Below are positions 32,574-41,731 of a stretch of 64,000 nt of DNA, piece after piece. This DNA is from Clostridiales bacterium (GTDB taxonomy: Bacteria; Bacillota; Sulfobacillia; RBS10-35), in assembly GCA_018729555.1 (NCBI GenBank), contig JAHHQG010000032.1, positions 1 to 64,000 on the forward strand. Reading direction: 5' to 3'. Numbering within the stretch: the stretch's first letter is position 1; every line of letters starts with the position of its first letter. A program made the translations under genes and the position numbers. The notes below the pieces were generated by a model. That model was not told the DNA's origin. It saw nothing but the letters and a program-made list of their open reading frames with translations, and ran no database searches.

Positions 32574-33605
32574 CTATGGGGAGGGAACCGTTTCGGGAAA
32601 GAGGTACGAAAGCCGGAGGGGAAGATCTCTTCGGCCCACCACCTGCCCCTTTTCGTCGACCACCACGAGGTGCCCTTCGGCGTCCAGGAAACCCCACCGG
32701 CCATCCTGGAGGACCACCACCCAGGGCCACGGGCTGGGATCAGCCTCCACCTCGCGGTATTCGCCCGTCCACCCGTTCCCCACATAAAAGCCGTAGCGGG
32801 GCGAGTTTCCCTCGCCTCCAGGACCCACCGAAAGGCTGGAGACCCAAAGGGAAGGGGAAAGCTCCGCCCACGCAGGAGCCCAGGTGCTGAAGGGAGCTTC
32901 TGTTGCCTCCTTTAAACCCGGCTCAAAGATGAAGAGGCGATAGCTGGCGGGATCCACGGGAAAAAGGCGGGCCCCCACCACCTCGCCGCTTCTGAGGGAC
33001 CCCAGGAGGGTGAGGTCATAATCCATCGGGACGGGTTCCAGGTTGGAAGGAGGGGCCACTTCCTTTGGAATGAGCTCCCCTGTTACGTCCACCTCGAAAA
33101 AGGCGGAGGGAAAGCGGCTGCCATCCACCCAGAGGAGGCGGTCTTCCCCGGCCCAAGCCACGCCCCCCACCCCTCCTTCTCCTTGAACCGGAAGCACCCT
33201 TAGACCTCCCTCAGGCGACCAGAGCCCTATCTCCCCCGCTCTTCTCGCCACCGCCAGGAGGGTTCCCCCTGGCTGGGGACGAACCCAATCCCAAGCGCCG
33301 ATCTCCTCGGATGTAGGAGCATCCAGGGACTGGATCCGCCATACCCCGCCGTCAAAAAAGATCACCTTTCCGTCGGAAAGGAAGGGCCATCCCCGGGGGG
33401 CCAAAGGATCGATCCGGCTCTGGATATCCCTAAAGGACACGTTTCCGTCGGCAAGGTTCAAAAGGACCAGCTGCCCCGCATGGCTAAACCCGGCGAGGAT
33501 GCCTTCCAAAGGGAGGTCTTGGTCCTGGGAGGATCCTCCCCTCTCGCAGCCCAAAAGAAAAACCAGGGCGGCCAAAACCACGGCAGTAACCAGGTGACGG
33601 GCCAT
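32574..33605 (-). CDS. Surface lipoprotein with beta-propeller-like repeats
   Basis: A 343-residue protein. The N-terminus is a lipoprotein signal (RHLVTAVVLAALVFLLGC), with the lipobox Cys at about 20. The mature part consists of repeated four-stranded units with Trp and Gly-rich turns (for example GGTLLAVARRAGEIGLWSPE and DRLLWVDGSRFPSAFFEVD), resembling a six- or seven-bladed propeller. No enzyme residues are recognisable. ATG 33605 is chosen because it begins the signal peptide. The stop codon (CCATAG) lies within a few tens of bases of the IS607 left end. Confidence 0.65.
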   Translation of the reverse strand: MARHLVTAVVLAALVFLLGCERGGSSQDQDLPLEGILAGFSHAGQLVLLNLADGNVSFRDIQSRIDPLAPRGWPFLSDGKVIFFDGGVWRIQSLDAPTSEEIGAWDWVRPQPGGTLLAVARRAGEIGLWSPEGGLRVLPVQGEGGVGGVAWAGEDRLLWVDGSRFPSAFFEVDVTGELIPKEVAPPSNLEPVPMDYDLTLLGSLRSGEVVGARLFPVDPASYRLFIFEPGLKEATEAPFSTWAPAWAELSPSLWVSSLSVGPGGEGNSPRYGFYVGNGWTGEYREVEADPSPWPWVVVLQDGRWGFLDAEGHLVVVDEKGQVVGRRDLPLRLSYLFPETVPSP

Positions 33606-33866
33606 GACCGGGAACTCCCCCTTTGGTCGGCGGGCGAGCTGCTTCTCGGCCCTCCGGCGGAGAGTCGGCACCCACGCCATCGAGCAGCATTTCCCCGCAG
33701 CATTTCCCAGCGGGCGTTCCGCCTATCATATGGAACGATTCGCCAGGTGATCCAAAAGCTACTACTCCGCCAGTTGCCAGTCAAGGGTCAAGTTTCCCCC
33801 GGGCGTCGGTGCAAGGCGTTCGGGCAGCAAAACCGTTAGATCCAAAGAGGTTCAGGTAAGGAGAAG

Positions 33867-33897
33867 GAGGGGGAGGGAGTTCCCCCCGCTCCCCCTC
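33867..33897 (-). terminator. Terminator at the end of the Gly-Thr-Thr repeat gene
   Basis: A 9-bp stem GAGGGGGAG (33867-33875) / CTCCCCCTC (33889-33897) overlaps the stop codon of the repeat-protein gene. No strong T-run follows on the minus strand, so the call is moderate. Confidence 0.5.
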
Positions 33898-35322
33898 AGC
33901 GAATGGCCTCCGGCAGCATGAAGAAGATGGTCTGGGTCCAGTAGTAGCTGCGGCTCTTGGGGTCGTACACCGGTTTTCCTTCCACCTGGTCGTAGTGGGG
34001 CCGCCAGTCGCTCCCGTCTTGAGCGGCCGGGATCCAGGCCATGAAGCCCGCCACCCCGCCGTCCCGGTTCACCAGGGCCATGAGGCCGGGACCGTCAAAC
34101 CCCCACTGATCGCCCTTGGCGGGGCTGAAGGTCCCGATCTTCCGAGCATCCTTCCAGGCAGGGTTGAGCCTTACGAACTCGCTCCACTTGCGAAGGGCCG
34201 ACGCTGCCCCCGTGGTGGTGGCGGTACCCGTATTGGGCCCTGTGGTACCAAGAGAGTACCGGTGGTGCCCGTCGTTCCCCCCGTGCCCGCGGTACCCCGG
34301 TTCGTTCCTGTCGTCCCGGTGGTACCCGTGGTCCCGGTCGTTCCTGTGGTGCCGCGGGTCGTGGTGGTGGTCCCCGTGGTTCCCGTGGTGGTACCCGTCG
34401 TTCCGGGTGCCGTCGGGGTCCCGCTCATCCCGGCCCGCCTATCGGTAAAGTAGACCGTCTGGGTGGGACCCATGGTCCCCGCCGCTGTCCCCACCGTCCC
34501 CGTCGTAGTTCCCGGGGTTACGCCCGTCGTACCGGTCGTGCCGGTGGTACCCGTCGTACCGGGAGCGGTGGTGGTTCCCGCTGTCCCGCGGGTGGTGGTG
34601 GTGGTACCCGTGGTGCCCGTGGTGCCGGTCGTTCCGCGGGTGGTCCCCGTGGTCCCGGTAGTCCCCGTGGCATTCCCGGTGTTCTGGTCAAACCAGGGCT
34701 TCGTTTCCGTCCCGGCCGGGAGCACCGCCCGCACCCCGATGACTTCGCCCCCCGAGCCTACGATCACCCAGAGGCCGGGCTCATCAGCCGTGGCGGTGGT
34801 GGCCACCGGAGCACCATCGGCTCCCGGAATCGTCTGATTGCCCGTGGGGACACCCGGAGGTGGGGTCCGGGGGGTCGTGGCCGTCCCCCGGTTGGTGGTG
34901 GTGCCGGTGGTGCCCGTCGTACCTCTCGTCGTGCCGGTGGTCGTCCCTGTCGTCCCTGTCGTTCCACGGGTCGTCCCCGTCGTTCCCGTCGTTCCGGGGG
35001 TGGTTCCGGGCGCCGTGGTGGTCCCCGTCCTGCCGGGTATCACGCCCGTGGGGCCGTAGAGCTGCCCCCCCGACTGGAGATCGCGCCCGCCACCCCCGTA
35101 GGTTTCCAGCTTCGGATTGAGCGTCTGTAAGTCACGCCAGCTGATGAGCGTAGCCAGGGCTGTATTCATCTGCAGCCGGGACGGTATGAGGCCCGTACCC
35201 GCATTGGTGGCCCCCGTCTGGGGCTGCTGGGCCGGGCCCCTTCCCGTCACCCAGGTGCAGCTGGAAAGCGTCAGGGCCAAGGCCAGGACTACGCCCATCG
35301 CCCAGTGGCGACGTTTGCCCAT
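33896..35322 (-). pseudogene. Gly-Thr-Thr repeat lipoprotein with duplicated domain, frame-disrupted
   Basis: The gene starts at ATG 35322 (GGAGGGGATATTC upstream) with a lipoprotein signal (VVLALALTLSSC). Three blocks of G-T-T triplets (residues about 99-152, 217-283 and 301-356) resemble collagen-like G-X-Y repeats. The stretches between them are parts of one domain: SWRDLQTLNPKLETYG, GLWVIVGSGGEVIGVRAVLP and TQTVYFTDRRAG. In the frame as read it stops at 34171; in the -1 frame from about 34255 an undivided second copy follows (KWSEFVRLNPAWKD, GLMALVNRDGGVAGFMAWIP, TQTIFFML) to a stop at 33896. Dropping one CT unit at 34251-34256 would give 474 residues. Programmed shift, phase variation or error are all possible. 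Confidence 0.7.
34255..35028 (-). repeat. Three blocks of Gly-Thr-Thr coding repeats
   Basis: Imperfect 9-bp units (GGNACNACN with varying third bases) at about 34868-35028, 34474-34674 and 34255-34422, on the coding minus strand. Codon wobble varies between units, suggesting selection on the protein and some age. Confidence 0.85.
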
Positions 35323-35490
35323 GAATATCCCCTCCGCGAAGGAGTGTGCATCCGCCCGAAGGCTTCTATGAGGCGAAAAAAAGGAAGCCCGGCTCCTTCG
35401 AAGGGTCGTCGTCTCTTGCCGTCAACGTCTTCCTTGGGTTTTGCCGCGCTTTGCGGCCTCGGTAGCAATTGTTGAAAGCCGTGGCAGCCT

Positions 35491-36549
35491 TCACCGCCGG
35501 CTTTCCTGCCGGACCTTCTGGACGTTTCTCAGATGAGTCCCATAATCCCTGGCGTAATAGGTAGTGCCGTCGGGCGCCGACACAAAGTAGAGGTAATCCA
35601 CTTCGGCCGGGTGGAGGGCCGCCTCGATGGCCCCCTCCCCCGGGCTGGCGATGGGCCCCGGGGGAAGCCCCTCATAGACGTACGTGTTGTAGGACACCTC
35701 CGCCTGAAGATCCCGCTTCGTCAGCTGATCCCCCGGCTTTCCCAGGGCGTAGGCCACCGTCGGATCGGCCTGGAGCTTCATCTTGAGCTTCAGGCGGTTG
35801 TGAAACACCGCCGAGATCTTGGGCTGGTCCTCCGGGAACCTGGCTTCCTTCTCGATGATGGAGGCCAAGGTCAAAACCTCATGGACGCTCATCCCCAGCT
35901 CCTTCGCCCTTTCCCGCCGCTCGGGCGTAAACCGCCGGTAGGTCTCCTCCACCATCTTTCCCACCACCTCAGCCACCGGCGTCCCGTAGGGGAAGCGGTA
36001 GGTCTCGGGAAAGAGGTACCCCTCCAACGGCTCTTTCACGCCCGGCGGAGGAAGTTCTTCCAGCCAGCGGGTGTCGCGAAGGGCCCGATCCACCTCATCG
36101 GCCGACCAAAACCCCAAACCCAGGAGGATCTCCCGGATCTCCTCCACCGTCTTTCCTTCCGGCACCGTGAAGGAAAACTCCAGGACCTCCCCCCGGCGGA
36201 GCATGGCCACGATGGACGCCACATCCTGGGAAGGGCTAAAGCCGTACCAGCCCGCCTGGAGCTGGCCGTCCTCCCCCTTGAAGCGAACGTACAGGCGAAA
36301 GGCGAGGGGATCCCGGATGATCCCCTTCTCGTAAAGGAGCTGGGCGATGGCCTGGGTGCTGGCCCCCTCAGGGATCTGGACCACCACCTGGGATGGGCTT
36401 TCGGCGTCCACGGGGGAAAGGCGGGCCTGAAAGGCTTCCCAGGCCCCAAAGGCGCCGCCGCCTAGAAGAAGGAGGAGGACGAGAAAGGCAAGAGCCCAGG
36501 GCCGGAAAGGCCGCCTGGGCTCTTGCCGCCGTTCCAATTCAGCGCCCAC
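35491..36549 (-). CDS. mltG: Endolytic murein transglycosylase
   Basis: A 352-residue protein with one N-terminal membrane helix (PWALAFLVLLLLLGGGAFGA), a LysM-like region (VVVQIPEGASTQAIAQLLYE) and the YceG/MltG catalytic domain: EGYLFPETYRFP, then LASIIEKEARFPEDQPKISA with the catalytic Glu, VFHNRLKLKMKLQADPTVAYA and PGPIASPGEGAIEAALHP. MltG cleaves nascent glycan strands at the membrane. The GTG start at 36549 is close behind the DUF1292 gene, as in B. subtilis yrzB-yrrL. Confidence 0.95.
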   Translation of the reverse strand: MGAELERRQEPRRPFRPWALAFLVLLLLLGGGAFGAWEAFQARLSPVDAESPSQVVVQIPEGASTQAIAQLLYEKGIIRDPLAFRLYVRFKGEDGQLQAGWYGFSPSQDVASIVAMLRRGEVLEFSFTVPEGKTVEEIREILLGLGFWSADEVDRALRDTRWLEELPPPGVKEPLEGYLFPETYRFPYGTPVAEVVGKMVEETYRRFTPERRERAKELGMSVHEVLTLASIIEKEARFPEDQPKISAVFHNRLKLKMKLQADPTVAYALGKPGDQLTKRDLQAEVSYNTYVYEGLPPGPIASPGEGAIEAALHPAEVDYLYFVSAPDGTTYYARDYGTHLRNVQKVRQESRR

Positions 36550-36557
36550 CTAGAGGG

Positions 36558-36968
36558 TCATTCCTCTTCGTCGTCGTCTTCGTCCTCAAAATCATCGTCC
36601 TCGAAGTCGTCCTCATCGAAGTCGTCGAAGTCGTCCAGGTCCTCATCCTCGTCATCCAGGTCGTCTTCTTCCCATTCCGCCTGGATTTCATCCCAGCGCT
36701 TGGCCACCCGCTGGAATTCCTCCTCGTCCTCGATGCTGGTGAGGATCTCCTCGCCCTTCTCATCCGTCTCCAGCCGCATGACGATGGCCTCCTCGTCGTT
36801 GTCCTCCTCGGCCAGGATCACGTACTGCTGGCCGTCCACTTCCAGGACATCCACCATGTCGTAGGTGTGCTCGTGGCCTTCGTCATCGGTGATGACGATC
36901 TGGGTGTCCTCTTCGTCCGCAAAAAGAAATTCCTGGTCCTCATCATGGTTGTGCCGATCCTCTGCCAT
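36558..36968 (-). CDS. DUF1292 acidic protein, YrzB-like
   Basis: A 136-residue protein. The DUF1292 core is about residues 15-60 (DDEGHEHTYDMVDVLEVDGQ, then YVILAEEDNDEEAIVMRL). The tail from about 100 is almost only Asp and Glu with a few Phe (DDLDDEDEDLDDFDDFDEDD). YrzB-type proteins are conserved in Bacillota between YqgF and MltG, and their function is unknown. ATG 36968 gives 8-bp spacing to AGGAGG; a GTG three codons earlier is possible. The very acidic tail is longer than in B. subtilis YrzB. Confidence 0.85.
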   Translation of the reverse strand: MAEDRHNHDEDQEFLFADEEDTQIVITDDEGHEHTYDMVDVLEVDGQQYVILAEEDNDEEAIVMRLETDEKGEEILTSIEDEEEFQRVAKRWDEIQAEWEEDDLDDEDEDLDDFDDFDEDDFEDDDFEDEDDDEEE

Positions 36969-37098
36969 CCATGCCACCTCCTGGCTGCTGCTACAGACGT
37001 AGTCTATCCCACGAAGTTCCCGTTATAAAGATGCCCCTCGCCCTGGCCATCGACCCCTTCCCCTACCAGTTTCCAGTCTCTTGCAGCCCCTGTCCAGC

Positions 37099-37527
37099 TC
37101 AAGGCCGCCGCCGCTCCAGGTAAGTCTGCAAAAGGAGGATGGCCGCCACCCGGTCCCGCACCCTTTTCCGCTTCCTCCGGGAAAGGTCGCCCTCCAAAAG
37201 GATCCGCTCCGCCTCCTTGGTGGTCCAGCGCTCGTCGAAAAGGACGGCCTTCACCCCCGCCTTTTGAAGGGCTTCGGCAAATCGCCGGGCTTCCCGGGCC
37301 ATCACCCCTTCTTCGCCGCGGAGGCGGCGGGGCATCCCCACCACCACCTCCGATACCCCCTCTCTCTCCACCAGCTCCAAAACCGGGGGAAGGGCCCAGA
37401 GGAAATCTTCGCCCGCTTCCTCCCTTGAAAAGACGGGGCCTCCCTGGGCCGTCAAGCCCAAGGGATCGCTGAGGGCCGTCCCCACCCGGCGAAAACCGAG
37501 GTCCACGGCTAAAATCCGCCCGGCCAC
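37099..37527 (-). CDS. ruvX: YqgF/RuvX RNase H-fold nuclease
   Basis: A 142-residue protein with the RNase H fold: ILAVDLGFRRVGTALSDPLG (first Asp), VVVGMPRRLRGEEG, and ERWTTKEAERILLEGDLSRR with the closing RDRVAAILLLQTYL. YqgF is proposed to process pre-16S rRNA and is also named as a putative Holliday-junction resolvase. The start overlaps the rhomboid gene by 19 bp. Confidence 0.93.
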   Translation of the reverse strand: MAGRILAVDLGFRRVGTALSDPLGLTAQGGPVFSREEAGEDFLWALPPVLELVEREGVSEVVVGMPRRLRGEEGVMAREARRFAEALQKAGVKAVLFDERWTTKEAERILLEGDLSRRKRKRVRDRVAAILLLQTYLERRRP

Positions 37528-38177
37528 GAAGGGCGCCTCCTTCCCCAGAGGCGCATCAAAAAGATGCCCGCCAAAAAGCCTCCGATGTGGGCAAAATAGG
37601 CCACCGTCTCGCTCCCCGGCTGCTGGAAGACGCTGAGGCCTCCGATGACCTGGAGCAAAAACCAGTAGAGGAGCATGAGAAAGGCCGGCAGGCGCACCAC
37701 CGTGATGAAGATCCCGAGGAAGAGGAGGGTCCGCACCTGGGCCCCGGGAAAGGCCACCCAGTACCCTCCAAGGACCCCCGCCACAGCCCCGCTGGCCCCC
37801 AAGGCCGGGACGGTCGAGGTGGGATGGGTGAGGATGTGGAGGGCGTTTCCCAGGACCCCCGTCACAAGATAGAAGGCCAGGTACCGCAGGGACCCCAACC
37901 GGCCCTCCACGTTATCCCCGAAGACCCATAGAAAGAGCATGTTCCCCAGGAGATGGAGCCAGCTCCCGTGGAGGAACATGGCGCTCACCAGGGTGATGTA
38001 GGGCGTCGGGCCCGTAAAGAAGTCCCGGGGTACCACGGCCCATTGCCGGAAAAAGGCATAGAGCTCGGGCCCCGAAAGAAGGGTCTCGTGGTAGAAGACG
38101 TAGACGTTCATCAGGATGAGGGCCCACGTCACCCAGGGCGTCCCCCGCCGGGGGGCATCGTCGGCAAAGGGGATCAT
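37509..38177 (-). CDS. Rhomboid-family intramembrane serine protease
   Basis: A 222-residue protein with six to seven helices. The rhomboid motifs are HGSWLHLLGNMLFLWVFGDN (helix 2), the nucleophile Ser in ALGASGAVAGVLGGY (helix 4) and the catalytic His in VAYFAHIGGFLAG (helix 6). ATG 38177 overlaps the alaS stop (ATGA). It is an addition to the alaS-yqgF block, where B. subtilis has yrzL. Likely substrates are single-pass membrane proteins (family knowledge). Confidence 0.92.
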   Translation of the reverse strand: MIPFADDAPRRGTPWVTWALILMNVYVFYHETLLSGPELYAFFRQWAVVPRDFFTGPTPYITLVSAMFLHGSWLHLLGNMLFLWVFGDNVEGRLGSLRYLAFYLVTGVLGNALHILTHPTSTVPALGASGAVAGVLGGYWVAFPGAQVRTLLFLGIFITVVRLPAFLMLLYWFLLQVIGGLSVFQQPGSETVAYFAHIGGFLAGIFLMRLWGRRRPSWPGGF

Positions 38178-40777
38178 GGCTTAGGGCTGTGGGCCTTTAA
38201 GAGCTCCCGGGCTTTCGCCAGGGCCCGTTCCAGCCCCCGGGGATCCTTTCCCCCGGCCTGGGCAAAGTCGGGGCGTCCGCCGCCGCCGCCTCCCACTTCC
38301 TTCGCCACCTCCCCCAGAAACTTACCCGCATGAAGACCCCTTTCCACCGCCTCGGGGCTGAAGGCCGCCACCAGGAGCACCCGTCCCGAAGCGGTGGCGG
38401 CGAGAAGGGCCCCGCCGCCGGGGAGCTTTTGCCGCAGCTCTTCCGCCAAAGTGCGGAGCTCCTCGGGATCCTGAAGGGACGTCTCCGCCACCACAAAATC
38501 GCCGTCCCGCTCCTTGAGGAGCCGCTCCCTCTCCTGGCGGCGGATGCGGGCCTCGTAGGACCGCAAGGCAGCTTCCAGGGCCTCCCTTTCCGCCTCCAGC
38601 TGCTCCAGGCGCCGGGGAAGATCGTCCCACGGGCTCTTGGTCTTTTCCTCGAGGAGCCGGAGGATTTCTTCCTTGCGGCGAAGGTCATCCAGGAGGCCCC
38701 ATCCCGTCACCGCCTCGATGCGGCGGACACCCGTTCCCACCCCGCCCTCGTGGACGATGTGGAAAAGGCCGATCTGGGAGGAGCGGTCCACATGGGTGCC
38801 CCCGCAGAGCTCCAGGGACACCGATCCCACCCCCACCACCCGGACCCTCTCGCCGTATTTCTCCTCAAAGAAGGCGAGGGCGCCCCTGGCGAGGGCCTCG
38901 TCGCGGTCCATCTCCTCCACCGTCACGGGAAGATCCTCAAGGATCCAGCGGTTCACCTCATCCTCCACCGCCCGGAGATCCTCCGGCGTGAGGGGGCGGA
39001 GGGCGGTGAAGTCGAATCGCAGCCGGTCGGGGGCCACCAGGGACCCCTTTTGGTGGGTCTGGGGGCCGAGGAGCTTTCGGAGGGCGCTATGGAGAAGGTG
39101 GGTGGCGGTGTGGTTCCGCATGGCAGCCCGCCGCCGGTCCTCATCCACCCGGGCCACCCCTTCCATCCCCGGCTGGAGGCCCTCTTTCTCCGCCACCCGG
39201 TGGAGGTACCAGGCCCCTTGCCGCTGGGTATCCAGGACGCGGATCTCCCTCCCTTCCAGGCGAAGGACCCCCTGATCCCCCACCTGGCCGCCCCCTTCGG
39301 CGTAAAAGGGCGTCTGGTCCAGGATGACCCAGGCGCCTTCCTCGTCCCCGTCCACCGCCAGGATCTCAAAGGGCGCCTCCAGCCGCCGGTAGCCCACAAA
39401 GCGGGTGGGGGGAAGATCCTCGGGCCAGGCGAAGCGGGTTTCCCGCAGCTTTCGCTGCCGGTCCTCCCGGGCCCGCCGCCGCTGCTCCTCCATGGCCTTC
39501 TCAAAGCCGGGGAGATCCAAGGCGAGGCCTTCTTCCCGGGCCGCATCCTGCAGGAGGTCCAGGGGGAAGCCGTAGGTGTCGTAGAGGCGGAACATGTCCT
39601 CCCCGGCGATGACGCCCCCCTTCCTGCGGGCCTCTTCCACCACATCCGCCAGGCGCCGCAACCCCTCCTGGAGGGTCTGGCCGAAGCGCTCCTCCTCCTG
39701 GCGGAGGGCCAGGGCGATGGTCTCCCTTTCTTTCCGGAGTTCGGGGTAGGCATCCCCCATGATGGCCTCCACCACAGGCAAGAGCTCCCCCAGGAAGGGC
39801 CCTTCCAACCCCAGCTGGCGCCCGTAGCGGATGGCCCGCCGGAGGATGCGCCGGAGGACGTAGCCTCTTCCCTCGTTGGAGGGAAACACCCCGTCGGCCA
39901 CCAGGAAGGCCGCCGCCCGCACATGGTCGGCGATCACCCGGAAGGGCTTTCCCTCGGGATCCCGGCGGTAGGGCCGCCGGCTCATCTCCTCCAGCTTCTG
40001 GATGATGGGGCGGAAGAGATCCGTCTCCCAGTTGGCCTCCACCCCCTGCAAGAGGGTGAGGACCCGCTCCAGGCCCATGCCGGTATCCACGCCGGGCTTG
40101 GGGAGGGGCAAAAGGGGGCCCCCGGGCTCTTTCCGCTCGTATTGCATGAACACCAAGTTCCAGATCTCCAGCCACCGGTCGCAGTCGCAAAGGCCGATGC
40201 CGCACTGGGGACCGCACCGGAAGGCTTCTCCCCGATCGATGAAGATCTCGCTGTTGGGGCCGCAGGGGCCGGTGTCGCCCATGGCCCAGAAGTTGGTGTC
40301 ATCCCCCAAAAAGACGATGCGCTCCCGGGGAAGGCCGGCTTCCTCCTGCCACAACCGGGCCGCCTCCTCATCGTCCTTATGGACCGTCACCCAAATGCTT
40401 CCCGGATCCATCTCCAAGTAGCGGGTGACATACTCCCAGGCATAGCGGATGGCTTCGCGCTTGAAGTAATCGCCAAAGGAAAAGTTCCCTAGCATCTCAA
40501 AGAAGGTCTGGTGGCGGGCCGTCTCCCCCACGTTCTCCAGATCGTTATGCTTCCCCCCGGCCCGCATGCACTTTTGCACCGACACCGCCCGGGGATAGGG
40601 AGCCGGCCGCGCCCCGGTGAAAAAATCCTTGAACTGCACCATCCCGGCGTTGGTGAAGAGAAGGGTGGGGTCTTCGGCGGGGACCAAACTGGAGCTGGGC
40701 ACCACCGTGTGACCCCTCTCGGCGAAAAACTGCAAAAAGGACTGGCGGAGCTCCGCCGCTGTCTTGGGTCTCGCCAT
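38174..40777 (-). CDS. alaS: Alanyl-tRNA synthetase
   Basis: An 867-residue AlaRS. The class II motifs are in the first 250 residues (RHQTFFEMLGNFSFGDYFK; GMGLERVLTLLQG), the editing domain carries HTATHLLHSAL and CGGTHVDRSSQIG, and the C-terminal DHHA1 domain GGGGGGRPDFAQAGG. Length is normal. The ATG at 40777 has GGAGGCGGTGAGTC upstream. It leads the rhomboid-ruvX-DUF1292-mltG string on the minus strand. No T-box leader is seen in the short gap to uppP. Confidence 0.97.
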   Translation of the reverse strand: MARPKTAAELRQSFLQFFAERGHTVVPSSSLVPAEDPTLLFTNAGMVQFKDFFTGARPAPYPRAVSVQKCMRAGGKHNDLENVGETARHQTFFEMLGNFSFGDYFKREAIRYAWEYVTRYLEMDPGSIWVTVHKDDEEAARLWQEEAGLPRERIVFLGDDTNFWAMGDTGPCGPNSEIFIDRGEAFRCGPQCGIGLCDCDRWLEIWNLVFMQYERKEPGGPLLPLPKPGVDTGMGLERVLTLLQGVEANWETDLFRPIIQKLEEMSRRPYRRDPEGKPFRVIADHVRAAAFLVADGVFPSNEGRGYVLRRILRRAIRYGRQLGLEGPFLGELLPVVEAIMGDAYPELRKERETIALALRQEEERFGQTLQEGLRRLADVVEEARRKGGVIAGEDMFRLYDTYGFPLDLLQDAAREEGLALDLPGFEKAMEEQRRRAREDRQRKLRETRFAWPEDLPPTRFVGYRRLEAPFEILAVDGDEEGAWVILDQTPFYAEGGGQVGDQGVLRLEGREIRVLDTQRQGAWYLHRVAEKEGLQPGMEGVARVDEDRRRAAMRNHTATHLLHSALRKLLGPQTHQKGSLVAPDRLRFDFTALRPLTPEDLRAVEDEVNRWILEDLPVTVEEMDRDEALARGALAFFEEKYGERVRVVGVGSVSLELCGGTHVDRSSQIGLFHIVHEGGVGTGVRRIEAVTGWGLLDDLRRKEEILRLLEEKTKSPWDDLPRRLEQLEAEREALEAALRSYEARIRRQERERLLKERDGDFVVAETSLQDPEELRTLAEELRQKLPGGGALLAATASGRVLLVAAFSPEAVERGLHAGKFLGEVAKEVGGGGGGRPDFAQAGGKDPRGLERALAKARELLKAHSPKP

Positions 40778-40885
40778 GACTCACCGCCTCCACGTTGGTG
40801 ACCTCCACCGGCATCTTCTACAATGGGACAGTACCAGCTTGCGCCGCCTGCCGTCCAGGAGCGGCGCCAGGGAGGAGACGCACCC

Positions 40886-41728
40886 TTGCCCACCTTAAGC
40901 TACTGGAACGCCCTCTGGTTTGCCATCGTCCAGGGTATTACCGAGCTTTTCCCCGTCAGTTCCGTCGCCCACGCCGTCCTCATCCCGGCCCTCTTCCCCG
41001 TCCCCATCGACCTGGACGCCCTCTTGCCCTTTACCGTCATGCTCCACCTGGGGACCGCCTTTTCCCTCCTGCTCTTCTACTGGCGGGAGTGGCTCTCCTT
41101 CCTTCTGGCCCTCTTCAAGAAGGAGAAGACCACCGCAAGGGACGTCTTCTGGCGGGTGGTCCTGGGGACCATCCCGGCCGCCCTCATCGGGTTTTTCTTC
41201 CTCGATAAGCTCCGGGCCCACTTCCCCTCGGGCGCCAGCGCCGCCTTCTTTCTGATGGTTAACGGCCTCATCCTCTGGATCGCCGACGGGCGCCGGCGGA
41301 AGGCCCCCGTCACCAGCCCCGACGTAGATCGGGAGATCGCCCGCCTCACGCCCCTCCAGAGCATGGGGGTGGGCCTCGCCCAGAGCCTGGCCCTCATCCC
41401 CGGCTTCAGCCGCTCCGGCATGACCATGGTGGCGGGCCTCTACGCGGGCCTCAGCTACTCCGCCGCCGCCCGCTTCGCCTTCCTCTTGGGCACCCCCATC
41501 ATCCTGGGGGCGGGACTGGTGGAGGTGCCCCGCCTCTTCGAGCCCCAGTTCCGCCCCATCCTGGGTCCCTCCATCGTCGGGGCCCTCGGTGCCGGGGCCG
41601 CCGCCTACCTGGCGGTGACCATCCTGGTGAACTACTTCCGCCGCCATGAGGTGGAGGCCTTCCGGCCCTTCGCCCTCTACTGCCTCCTGGTGGGGGCCGC
41701 CGCCTTCCTCTACCTCCGGTTTTTCTAG
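40886..41728 (+). CDS. uppP: Undecaprenyl-diphosphatase (BacA/UppP)
   Basis: A 280-residue membrane phosphatase. Motif 1 is QGITELFPVSSVAH (about 15-28), with the catalytic Glu and Ser; motif 2 is LIPGFSRSGMTMVAGLYAGL (about 170-190). It recycles undecaprenyl diphosphate for wall synthesis and affects bacitracin resistance. A TTG at 40886 is preferred because GGGAGGAG lies 7 bases upstream and the encoded start matches the family; an ATG at 40823 would add 21 unlikely residues. It is the only + strand gene in this minus-strand block. Confidence 0.92.
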   Translation: MPTLSYWNALWFAIVQGITELFPVSSVAHAVLIPALFPVPIDLDALLPFTVMLHLGTAFSLLLFYWREWLSFLLALFKKEKTTARDVFWRVVLGTIPAALIGFFFLDKLRAHFPSGASAAFFLMVNGLILWIADGRRRKAPVTSPDVDREIARLTPLQSMGVGLAQSLALIPGFSRSGMTMVAGLYAGLSYSAAARFAFLLGTPIILGAGLVEVPRLFEPQFRPILGPSIVGALGAGAAAYLAVTILVNYFRRHEVEAFRPFALYCLLVGAAAFLYLRFF

Positions 41729-41731
41729 GCC

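Noticed and set aside
34255-35028. Tandem repeats as a possible CRISPR array
   Set aside because: The units are contiguous 9-bp codon repeats without spacers and lie in a reading frame with a lipoprotein signal.
38330-40492. Long + strand reading frame opposite alaS (720 codons)
   Set aside because: It is a GC-bias shadow of alaS on the other strand; alaS has all family motifs and a ribosome site. The same applies to long antisense frames opposite cydAB, the M16 protease, the S9 gene, mnmA and the acetamidase.
40778-40885. T-box leader for alaS
   Set aside because: The gap to the divergent uppP gene is short and no T-box sequence or terminator hairpin is present.
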